This document shows positions 55,048-64,000 of a DNA stretch of 64,000 nt, piece by piece; within the stretch, counting starts at the first letter, position 1, and each line of letters opens with the position of its first letter. The stretch spans positions 220,652 to 284,651 of the forward strand of contig JADJFC010000005.1 of assembly GCA_016708785.1 (NCBI GenBank), in the 5' to 3' direction. The notes beneath the pieces were generated by a model. That model searched no databases and was not told the origin of the DNA. It was given only the letters and a program-made list of their open reading frames with translations. The position numbers were made by a program, and so were the translations under genes. This DNA is from Bacteroidota bacterium. GTDB taxonomy: Bacteria; Bacteroidota; Bacteroidia; AKYH767-A; 2013-40CM-41-45.

Positions 55048-55791
55048 ATGAAAATGAATAAATCTGCATTTAATATAAAATTGATAGCTCTGATTCTATT
55101 AGTGACGTCTTTCATTGGATGTAAAAAAGAGGAAGAGGCTATTCTCCTTGAAACAGGAACTGTTACTGATATCGATAATAATATCTATAAAACAATAAAG
55201 ATTGGAAATCAATGGTGGATGGCAGAAGATCTTAATACAACAAGATATAGAAATGGAGTTGTAATTTCCACCATTTCAGGAACGGATAATTCCGCATGGT
55301 CGAATGATACATCGGGTGCAAGAGTCCCGAATGAAAATACTTCTAACGGTGCAGGTTCTCTTTATAATTGGTTCGCTATCCATAATAGCAATAAACTTTC
55401 GCCTGAAGGATGGCATATTCCGACAGATCAAGATTGGAAGATTCTTGAGAATTTTTTAGGAATGTCAGTAGACCAATCAGATAAAACCGGATGGAGAGGC
55501 TCGAATGAAGGCGACAAATTAAAAATTGCAGGTGAAGACAATTGGCAAACGTATGGTTCTGTGTGGGCAACCAATGAATGTGGTTTTTCTGCACGTGCTA
55601 CCGGTTGTAGATTATATGATGGTTCTTGGAGTACGCCAATTGGATCTGTTTATATGGGATTCTGGTGGACAGATTCAGAAAAAAATCTCAATGAAGGATG
55701 GTATCGTTATTTAGATTACAAGCGTTCGCAAATTTTCAGATCGCATGTATTAAAGACTTATGGCTTGAGTGTTAGATGTGTAAAGGATTGA
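55048..55791 (+). CDS. FISUMP-domain lipoprotein
   Basis: A 247-aa lipoprotein with the lipobox SFIGC near residue 25. The body is the Fibrobacter succinogenes major paralogous domain: TVTDIDNNIYKTIKIGNQWW, MAEDLNTTRYRNG, GSLYNWFAIHN, GWHIPTDQDWKILENFLG, ARATGCRLYDGSW, and the end SVRCVKD. FISUMP domains are C-type-lectin-like in fold and lie on the cell surface; ligands are not known. It is 13 bp downstream of paralogue 3 and on the same strand, so it is probably cotranscribed. Confidence 0.85.
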   Translation: MKMNKSAFNIKLIALILLVTSFIGCKKEEEAILLETGTVTDIDNNIYKTIKIGNQWWMAEDLNTTRYRNGVVISTISGTDNSAWSNDTSGARVPNENTSNGAGSLYNWFAIHNSNKLSPEGWHIPTDQDWKILENFLGMSVDQSDKTGWRGSNEGDKLKIAGEDNWQTYGSVWATNECGFSARATGCRLYDGSWSTPIGSVYMGFWWTDSEKNLNEGWYRYLDYKRSQIFRSHVLKTYGLSVRCVKD

Positions 55792-56047
55792 TGGATTATT
55801 GAATCCGGTTTGTTGAATTTTAATTTTGATTCGATATTTTCGAAAAATGATAAAACATATTTTCTTTTCACATAACTAATTTGCATTGCGCTTAACATTC
55901 CAGTGATGTGCAATTGTTTTTTAGTTTAGAATGAGTAAACACTAAAGTAAACATTTGATAAGTTTTAGTTTTTGAGAAGCTAATATTGATAGTTGACATT
56001 TGTCCCATTCAATATTACAAACCTCAAATAAAAAAAAACTTAAAAAA

Positions 56048-57733
56048 ATGAAAAACACAATTACGAAAATGGTTGCGACTGCTTCTGTAGTTTTCGCTTC
56101 TATTCTAACCGGTTTTGCCCAGACAAACCTGGGAGCTGACTGCGGATGTCCGACACCTGTGTCGTCGAGACCGACAGTATTACTTTCTACACTTGCTACT
56201 TCAGGTGGAGCAGCAGATGGAGAACTACTTGCTACTAATACAATTTTAGATTGCGCACACACATGGATATTGGATAAAAAGATTTATGTTCCAAGTGGAA
56301 AAGCTTTGACAATTAATCCGGGTACAGTGATTAAAGGTCGTTTTAGAACTACTGCAGATTCTGCAGTTGCTCTTACAGTTGAACGTGGTGGTACAATTAT
56401 CGCAAGTGGTTCACCAACTTGTCAGATCGTTTTTACAGCAGAGGCTGACAATTTAGATGGAACATATCCGGTTTCCAATAAAGGAAAATGGGGTGGACTG
56501 TTAATCGCAGGTAAAGCTTCTAACAATTTAACATTAGCTGCAAATGGTCCATTCCAACCTGGTGTTGGTGATGGTAAACTTTGTGTCGCAAATGGTCTTG
56601 GAACATTCGAAGGATTCTCAAGTTCAAATTCAAAAGATCAGTTTGGTCAAAACCTTTCAATTGGAGAAGTTTTCGATGACAATGACAATTCAGGAATCTT
56701 GAAATATGTTTCAATTCGTCATTCAGGAGCTAACTTACAAGTAGGTGGTGAGATCAATGGCTTAACATTAGGTTCAGTAGGAAGAGGTACAACAATTGAA
56801 CACATTGAAATTATTTCTTGCGCAGATGATGCAATTGAATTCTTCGGTGGAACAGTTGATGTAAAATACTTTGCAACACTTTTCGGAAACGATGATATGT
56901 TAGATTGGGATGATGGTTACCGTGGAAGAATTCAATTTGCTTTCGGTATTAAATCTTCAACAAATGATACATTAAGCACAAGTCCTGATGCTGATAACGG
57001 TTTCGAGATGGACGCTGATGATCAGAAATCAAATTTACTTGTCCGTTCTCATCCGAACATTTACAATGTTACAATGATTGGTAATGGTAAAAAAATATTG
57101 ACAAGTGACAACGCAGGAATCGCAGCAATCGCAGCAAAAGAACTTACAGAAGGGGAGATCTACAATTCAGTATTTGCGAATTTCAGATATGGTCTTAATC
57201 TAATTAAAGCACTTGGAACAAGAACAGGTTCAAGCGAAGCATACCACAACTGGGCGAACACAGGTGGAAATGGTTCAAATAGCTTGAAGATAAAATGTAA
57301 CACGTTTGTAGGTATGTCAAATGATATTGCAATTGATAAAAATAATGTTGGAGTATTACTTTCTACTGATACAGCTCAGTTTTATACTACTGACAAGAAT
57401 GTGCGTGCTAATACAATTCCGGGATTCGATTATACATGGACAATGAACAGCAGTACGAATATTGTAACTGCACAATATGATGCAACTCCAAATCCTGCAT
57501 TATCTACTACAGGTTGTCCTGTTGCACCATCAGATGGTTTTTATTCAATTGCTCCTTACCGTGGTGCATTTGCAAGTACAGGTAAAAACTGGTTGTCAGA
57601 CTGGTCATATACGCAAGTGTTGAATGTGACGGCAGGTCTTCAGCCATGTCCAACAGATATCAATGTAGACGGTGTTACTAACAACGTTGACTTCTTGATT
57701 CTACTTGGTAAATTCAATCAATCTTGTAATTAA
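56048..57733 (+). CDS. Beta-helix surface protein with a C-terminal dockerin-like EF-hand loop
   Basis: About 561 aa from MKNTITKMVATASVVFASIL. The body is the Bacteroidota surface family with LTINPGTVIKGRF, KGKWGGLLIAGKASNNL, EVFDDNDNSGILKYVSIRHS, EINGLTLGSVGRGTTIEHIE and IEFFGGTVDVKYF, a right-handed parallel beta-helix built from repeated rungs. This family often accompanies TonB receptors of the plug type found at 50562. The last 28 residues hold DINVDGVTNNVD, a canonical Ca-binding loop, and end in a Cys, so it looks like half of a dockerin. There is no YPNP sorting domain. Confidence 0.78.
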   Translation: MKNTITKMVATASVVFASILTGFAQTNLGADCGCPTPVSSRPTVLLSTLATSGGAADGELLATNTILDCAHTWILDKKIYVPSGKALTINPGTVIKGRFRTTADSAVALTVERGGTIIASGSPTCQIVFTAEADNLDGTYPVSNKGKWGGLLIAGKASNNLTLAANGPFQPGVGDGKLCVANGLGTFEGFSSSNSKDQFGQNLSIGEVFDDNDNSGILKYVSIRHSGANLQVGGEINGLTLGSVGRGTTIEHIEIISCADDAIEFFGGTVDVKYFATLFGNDDMLDWDDGYRGRIQFAFGIKSSTNDTLSTSPDADNGFEMDADDQKSNLLVRSHPNIYNVTMIGNGKKILTSDNAGIAAIAAKELTEGEIYNSVFANFRYGLNLIKALGTRTGSSEAYHNWANTGGNGSNSLKIKCNTFVGMSNDIAIDKNNVGVLLSTDTAQFYTTDKNVRANTIPGFDYTWTMNSSTNIVTAQYDATPNPALSTTGCPVAPSDGFYSIAPYRGAFASTGKNWLSDWSYTQVLNVTAGLQPCPTDINVDGVTNNVDFLILLGKFNQSCN

Positions 57734-57767
57734 TTTATCATTTCAAATCAGTTAAAAAACATTCTTT

Positions 57768-60700
57768 ATGAAAAAAATATTGTTGGGCATATGCCTAATT
57801 ATGACAGGACTTTTTGCCCAAGCACAAAATGGGTTGGAAAGTGTGATTGTCGAAAAATACTACGTATCCAATGCTGCCGATTCAATAGGAGCAATAGGAT
57901 TCGGTAGTGACCTTCCGATCGGTTCGGTAACATACCGTATCTATGCAGACATGCTGCCGGGATATAAATTTCAAGCTGCCTATGGAGTAACGGATCACGC
58001 TTTGGTTCTATCAACTACAACAGGGTTCTATACAAATACCGACAGAGGTGATATTACTCCTGCATATTCAAAAACAAATGCACGCCTTAATACAGTGATG
58101 CTTGATTCGTGGTTTGTCAGTTGGCGCTGCTTGTGCAAGTAATTTCGGAGTTCTTAAGACAGAAGATGCTGTAGCAGGTGGTGGTGCAACTGTGATCAAT
58201 GCAAGTGGTATACTTGCAAATACAGATGCATCTGCCGGGATTCCATTAACAACTCAAGATGGACTTTATGCAGGAGCACCTGAGGCTGTAACTTTTGTGG
58301 GAATCTCTACAGTTGATCTGGATTTTCTAAGTAATTCAGGAACTGTTGGAAATATTCTTACAACAAGTAATGGATCATGGGCTTCTTTGAATGGTTCAAC
58401 AGGACCCCTTGCTTCTAACAGAGTATTAATTGCTCAATTAACAACGAATGGTGTGTTTCATTATGAATTGAATATTCAAATTGGAACACCTGCAGGTGGG
58501 ACTGAGAATTATGTTGCTTTGAATCCAATTGCAGGGGAATTATCTATTCCTAGTCTAATGGGAACCTTAGGTGCATTAAACGTTGCACCATCTGTTTCTA
58601 TTACGTCACCTGCAAATGGTTCGGGTTTCATCACAGGTGCTGTGGTTGCAATAGCAGCAACAGCGGCTGATGCTGATGGTACTGTTTCTTCTGTTGAATT
58701 TTTTGTTGATGGTGTATCTGTTGGAGTTGATAATTCATCGCCTTATACAGCGAATTATACAAGCACAACAGGATCTCATAGTTTAACGGCCAGAGCTACT
58801 GATAATAACGGCGCGCAAACTACTTCAGCGGCTGTTTCAATTACAGTTGCTAATAATCCGCCGCCAACAGTTGCAATAACTTCACCTGCAAACGGTTCAA
58901 GTTTCATTACCGGAACTGTTGTTCCGGTTACAGCGACAGCTGCAGACAACGTTTCTGTTGCATCTGTAGAGTTTTTTGTTGATGGAGTTTCAATTGGACT
59001 TGATAATACATCTCCTTACTCGGCGAATTATACAAGTGTTGCAGGTAATCACAACTTGACAGCACGTGCTATTGATGATCAAGGAGCGCAAACAACATCA
59101 GTTGCTGTTGCAATTACAGTTGCGAATAACCCTGCTCCTGTAGTAAGCATCACTTCACCTGCGAATGGTTCAAGTTTTATTATCGGTTCAGTTGTAGCTA
59201 TTACTGCTAACGCAAGCGATAATGGTTCTGTTGCTTCAGTTGAATTCTTTGTTGATGGCGTTTCTGTTGGTTTAGATAATGCATCACCTTATGCTGCAAG
59301 TTATACCGGAGTTTTAGGTTTGCATTCAGTTACTGCCCGTGCAACTGATAACCTTGGCGCGCAAACAACATCTTCTGCGATTTCATTGAATATTGTTAGC
59401 ACAATTCTACCATACAAAATTGCAACAGCTGCAAATAGTTGCTCGTCTTCAATTTTATGTGTTCCTGTAGTTGCCGTCAATCCGGTTTCAAATGTGATTG
59501 GATATGACGTAGTAATGTTATATGATAAAACGAAAGTAAACCCGACAGGTATGGTTACAGTTTATGGTGACCTTATCAATTCTTCTTACGTAGATGTTGC
59601 AAATAGCATAGATACTGCAAATGGGTCTATTAGTATTTCTTTATACTTCAATGGATCTGCCCCGGCAAATTCAACTTTCACCGGCTCAGGAAATATTTTT
59701 TGTGTTGAATTCAGCAAAACATCAGGTTTCGGTGCTAGCGACACAGCAGGTTTCAGTTTACCATTCATTCAGGAAAGTTATTTCACCGGAGTGCTTTCTC
59801 AGCTTTCTGACCCGGGTCAGCAAATTTCTTTTCCTGATTCTTCTTTCAAAGCAGGTTTGACATTCTGGTTAGACAACAGCCCGTTGCGTTATGATGCATT
59901 AAATCCTTCTCAGTATTTAATTTCTAATATCAATGGTAATGATGCTACATGTTCAAGCTTATCTGCAATTGCAGTGCAGCCTGACCTTGGTGGATCTTTT
60001 GAATACAATATTCATAATGGATCTTCCATAAGTATTTCAAGAGACATCCTTGGAACCAGCAGTGTTCAATCTGTTATCAATGGTTTTGATGCATTCCTTA
60101 CTCGTCGAGTACTAATTAATGACAGATCTTTCAGTCCGTCAGTATTTCAGATCATCGGAATGGATGTCAATCTTGATGGAGTAGTTAGTGCTGGCGATCT
60201 TTCGCAAATTAACCAAAGAGCAGTTTTATTGACACCTGAATTCCGTCAGGCATGGAATTATAGTTCAGGTGGCGTATCAAACGGACAGCCATCAAAAGAC
60301 TGGATGTTTATTGATGCAACAACAATTAGCACTGATCTTAGTTTTAGAATTTCGTCTACATATCCATCAAATGATGGCGTAGGTTATTCGAAAGGACGTG
60401 TTCCGCAAATTCCATTCTGTCTTGAAGTTCCGGTAACAACAACTTTGGGTTGTTCAATCATCGGTCAGGAGACTTATAAAGGAGTATTACTAGGTGATGT
60501 GAATGGTAACTTTTCAACTGTTGGATCAGGTGGTTCACTTAGACAAAATTCTGCTAATCGTGTGATCTTTGATCTTACAAAAGCGACTTTGGTAGATGGT
60601 TATTTCGAAGTTCCGGTTTCTGTTGTTTCTGATGAGGAAGTTAATTCACTTGACTTTTCAATGGATTTCTCAAACGGTAATTTGGAGTTTAACTCAGTAG

Positions 60701-61176
60701 TTGATCATTCAGGTTATTTGCAATCATTATCTAATTTAAATTCTGATGACAAGACACTTCGTTTTACATCTTACAGTCTTCAGAACTATGAGATGAACAA
60801 ATCGTTGATTTCAGTTCGTGTTTCTGCAATTGGCGGAAAAATTGATGAGTCTGACTTCAGTTCATTGGAATGTTACCTTAATGGCGAGAAAGTTAATGCA
60901 GAGTTATTGACTGCACGTAATTCATCGATCAGCAGCAACAATCAACAAGTAGATGTTTATCCAAATCCAACTAATGGATTAATAAATGTACTTGCAAATG
61001 AAAACGCTATCGTTCAATTGATGGATATTAATGGCAGTGTAATATATGTACAGACTAGTTTAATGGCCGGTCAAAAACAAGAAGTAAATCTCCAGTCACT
61101 TGCGAATGGAATTTACATGATCAAAATTTATAATAACAATTTTGTTTCTTTAAAGAAAGTAGTAGTAAATAAATAG
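57768..61176 (+). CDS. GLExxIVExYY paralogue 4 with Ig-like repeats, cohesin-like domains and T9SS sorting (frameshifted)
   Basis: About 1135 aa. Signal peptide LLGICLIMTGLFAQAQ, then the family domain (NGLESVIVEKYYVSNAADS, GSVTYRIYADMLPGYKFQA, WASLNGSTGP). An extra T in 58113-58115 breaks the frame; removing it gives LDSWLSVGAACASNFGVLK. Three near-identical Ig-like repeats (about residues 272-542; ITSPANGSxFITG, VASVEFFVDGVSVGLDN), period 91-92 residues. A cohesin-like module (about 545-690; IGYDVVMLYDKTKVNPTG). An EF-hand loop DVNLDGVVSAGD near 799. A second cohesin-like module (about 930-1045). A type A sorting domain (VDVYPNPTNGLINVL). Confidence 0.78.
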
Positions 61177-61198
61177 TAGGTTTTTTCCATTAACTAAG

Positions 61199-61223
61199 AG
61201 CCCCGTTCATGCGGGGCTTTTTT
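61199..61223 (+). terminator. Terminator after paralogue 4
   Basis: AGCCCCG and CGGGGCT arms with loop TTCATG and a T run, 22 bp past the stop codon. Confidence 0.92.
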
Positions 61224-61367
61224 ATTTTCTTGAAATCTAAATTCCTATGGATTAAGAAACCAGCTCATTACCGTGTCCGGTTTACCTAATGTTCATATTA
61301 AATTAATTTACTTTTGACAGTGAAGCCAAGAGAGAACCTTAGATTTGATGTATAAATAAATTATGTG

Positions 61368-62116
61368 ATGAAGACAAAAAAATGTGCAATACTGTTGTTT
61401 TTGGAATTGTTATATTCAATAGCACATATGCAATTGCGGAAATCAAACGCAGGATCCGGCAGCGATCACCCAACAATAAATGCAATTGATGCAGCAGATT
61501 CAGTTATCTTTGAATTATCACAATCGATCTCGCAGTTGAGCACAATTGAATTTCCGGTTTACTTTGTTTCAGATGATACAATTAATGCTGTCGATTTTTC
61601 GCTGAAGTTTGACCAGACTATGTTCCAATTTGATACAATTACAAACTTGATTTCAGCATTGCAAGTAATGGCATATTATAACACGTCCGATTCAACGTTA
61701 CGTTTTACTTCGAATTCACTTCAAACTATTCCCGGTAATGTGCCGATTGTAAAAGTTCGCTTTACAGCAGTTTGGCTGATGTGCGCATCTGATCTGACAG
61801 ATGTAATTACATATTTGAATGGCGACCAATGTTCTTCAAGAGTTGAGAATTGTGTTGCTAATAGCATTTCAGAAAATTCTGAGATTGAAAAAATGATGGA
61901 GTGCTATCCAAATCCTGCATCTGAATCGATCAATATTAACGCTAAGATGGATTTTAAATTTACTATTTCAGATATTCTAGGGAAAGTTGTTTCTCTGGAC
62001 GGAACTTAAAAGATCAGACAACTTCAGTTGATATTTCAAAATTATCAACAGGTATATATTTTATAATTATCAACGGAATGGAATATCTACATCAAAAAAT
62101 AGTCATCGCTCATTAA
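61368..62116 (+). CDS. Short cohesin-like T9SS protein, paralogue of the paralogue-4 C-terminal part (frameshifted)
   Basis: About 249 aa from MKTKKCAILLFLELLYSIAH. The core VIFELSQSISQLSTIEFPVY, then FVSDDTINAVDFSLKFDQTM, LRFTSNSLQTIPGNVPIVKV and YLNGDQCSSRVE parallels the second cohesin-like module of the preceding protein in the same order. The type A sorting domain begins near MECYPNPASESININ. The frame breaks near 62006-62010: adding one T gives SLDGTLKDQTTSVDI and continues through IVIAH to a stop at 62114-62116. It is a likely tandem duplicate of the upstream gene's 3' part. Confidence 0.7.
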
Positions 62117-62171
62117 TTCTAATTAAAAGTAATAATTAAGTTTTCCTACACACACATACATGCAGATTAAA

Positions 62172-62202
62172 AAAGCAGCACTTCAAATGGAAGTGCTGCT
62201 TT
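62172..62202. terminator. Bidirectional hairpin between convergent genes
   Basis: AAAGCAGCACTT (62172-62183) and AAGTGCTGCTTT (62191-62202) are exact complements around a 7-nt loop, with A and T tracts on both sides. It separates the short cohesin-like gene from the convergent gene ending at 62240. Confidence 0.88.
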
Positions 62203-62239
62203 AATTTTGATTCCATAATTAGATTTTACCAATCTTGAT

Positions 62240-64000
62240 TCAATCACCAATTACCACCGGAATTATTTTGCCATTTTCAAAACTATCATTTTTTAATTGA
62301 AGGAAATAAACACCTTTAGAAAAATCGCCGGCATTTAAAATAATAATTTCACTTGAAAATTCAGTTTCATAAATGCTTTCTCTGTCATTGAATCCCTGTG
62401 CAAAATAAGTTTTGTAGTTTTTCCTACAGACGAATTTAAATGGATAGTAGCCGAGGTGCTGAAAGGATTTGGATAGAATGAAATTACATCGGTTGCGTTA
62501 TCAGAGATTCCTGTTCCCGGATCCAAGACCGTATATGTGTCACAAAGTGAACAACCATTCTGATCGATCACACATATACTATATATACCTGCTAGTAAAA
62601 TTGAAAGATCTTCAGTTATTTCTCCTATCGACCACAGATATTGAAATCCTGGAGTACCACCTGCTACTGTTACATCAATTTCTCCATCAAAGCAGCCAAT
62701 ACATGTTGAATTTGTGATTACAGCACTTAATTGTAGTGGTAATGGTTCGGTTACGGTCACAGATGAAGTACTTGTACATCCCTGATTGTCCGTCACAAGA
62801 ACTGAATAGTTGCCTGCACATAATCCGGTTGCATTCCCTCCGGTTTGAACCGGGGAAGTTGACCATGAGTAAGTGAATGGACTTTGTCCGCTTGCAGATG
62901 CTGTTGCAGTTCCTGTACATGTTCCTGCACATGTTGGACCAGTTGTTGAAGTCGTTACCTGAAGTGCTGTTTTGGGACCAGTTAATCAGTGACTTGTCCG
63001 TTTGCAGAAGCTGTTGCAGTACATCCAGTGGCTTGTAGTTAGCGTCACCTGAATAGATTCGCTGCGTACATAATCCCGTAGCTGTAATTCCTGAAATTGA
63101 GCTGGTGAGTGTGCCCATGCATACCAAATAAAGGACTTTGACCGGTTGCTGTTGCAACTGCAGTACCATCGCATTGCCCTGCACATGTGTTTTGTGAATT
63201 TATAGCTAACTGAGCAGAGCAGATATTGTTTATTCCAATTTTACTTACATAAATATCCAGATATAAATTGCCGATCATATTTGTATTTCCCATTTGAATG
63301 GAGTCAATAAATTCACCGCAGATGTAAGTATTTCCGTCACTGTCAGAACCAATTCCTCTTCCTCTGTCGCTATCGTGTCCACCGGCCGATTTGATCCAGT
63401 TTAAAGTAGAACCATCAGCTGAATAGGAAGCTGCAAACAAATCAGCATAGCCATTAGATGTAACAGTTTGTGGAGGGAAATGGCCTATATCAGCATAATC
63501 ACCCACAACTAAAATATTTCCGGCAGCATCATGACCTAGACCTCTGCCAATATCATCTTCAACACCACCACCGGGAAGAGCCCAGAGATTATTTCCATTA
63601 CTGTCATAGGCAGCTAGAAACATGTCTTGATTTCCTCTTGAAAAAATTTGTGTAGAACCAAAGTATCCTGTTTGAAATTCACCGGTCATAATTATTTGTC
63701 CGTTCACATTGACCATTACATCCCAGCCGCGATCAAAACCTGTATCTCCGGCCATCTTAGCCCACTGAAATGTACCATCAGTTGCATACTTTGCAAGAAA
63801 AATGTCGGTGTGACCGTTTCCGTTTAAATTAAAAGAAGGAGAAAAATCAGCCGTGCCTACAAAATAACCTGTGACATAGATGGCTCCATTATTGTCACTG
63901 GCAATTCCATATGTTTTGTCACTATCACTGCCTCCCATTCTTCGTGCCCAAACAAAATTTCCATTTGGGTCAAATTTCACAACAGTACCATCGTAATCTC
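62240..64000 (-). CDS. T9SS surface protein with SBBP-type propeller and SprB repeats (5' end outside window, several frame breaks)
   Basis: The minus-strand frame enters from the right edge. From about 63980 to 63230 it has SBBP-like propeller repeats (YATDGTFQWAKMAGDTGFDR, GIGSDSDGNTYICGEFIDSI) with period about 50 residues. Then come SprB-type repeats (CAGQCDGTAVATATG, CAGTCTGTATASASGQSPFT, CIGCFDGEIDVTVAGG) and a type A sorting domain (VISFYPNPFSTSATIHL). The frame shifts several times between 63150 and 62780 and again in the T run 62418-62422. Restoring one base at the last site leads through FSKGVYFLQLKNDS to a stop at 62240. Near-identical SprB repeats could also have been misassembled. 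Confidence 0.68.

Overview
The window is AT-rich chromosomal DNA from a member of the Bacteroidota, probably a free-living or environmental lineage of class Bacteroidia. The evidence is type IX secretion (T9SS) type A C-terminal sorting domains, SprB repeats, a FISUMP-domain lipoprotein, a GldM-C-like protein, carboxypeptidase-regulatory TonB receptors, the DUF4175/RsbW-like pair, DUF6427, HU-CCDC81/SPOR architecture and several TAnnTTTG (-7) promoter boxes. No prophage, CRISPR array or rRNA operon was seen. There is one tRNA (CAT anticodon) at 5114-5187.

Layout. 1-9300: end of a sensor kinase, methylmalonyl-CoA epimerase, a HAD hydrolase, an SdiA-regulated-type lipoprotein, a TonB receptor, the tRNA, an outer-membrane barrel, then rpoN with a PAP2-like membrane protein and an HU-CCDC81/SPOR protein. 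9300-13060: a seven-gene minus-strand cluster (YceI, YCII-like, OsmC, CDGSH, nitroreductase, pirin, MarR) with a perfect 15-bp-arm operator-like palindrome over the promoter of its first gene. 13280-19550: trpS, an acyl-CoA carboxylase beta subunit, purD, a 55-aa membrane protein and DUF6427, and ybeY. 19600-21830: an RraB-like gene and a REP-associated tyrosine transposase (RAYT) next to an ordered repeat array of alternating 117- and 189-bp units. 21850-32310: DUF4175 operon, a coiled-coil/winged-helix protein, a methyltransferase, gltX, glnS, folB. 32390-43900: DUF2167, a decayed T9SS cargo remnant, a short DUF1456 protein, a DEAD-box helicase with an in-frame stop, a lysyl-oxidase-like secreted protein, SixA, and a ppk1-ppx polyphosphate pair. 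43966-64000: a surface and secretome island.

The island is the most unusual region. Four paralogues of a family I cannot name (N-terminal GLExVIVExYYVS signature) lie within 13 kb at 48275, 49400, 53686 and 57768. They are interleaved with a TonB receptor, a FISUMP lipoprotein, a beta-helix surface protein ending in a dockerin-like EF-hand loop, and proteins with cohesin-like modules. A surface complex is an inference from architecture and gene order.

At least ten otherwise intact genes, including purD and ppk1, carry a single-base frameshift, many in short A/T runs. Sequencing or consensus error is the simplest explanation. I describe these genes as whole units and give the break point of each.
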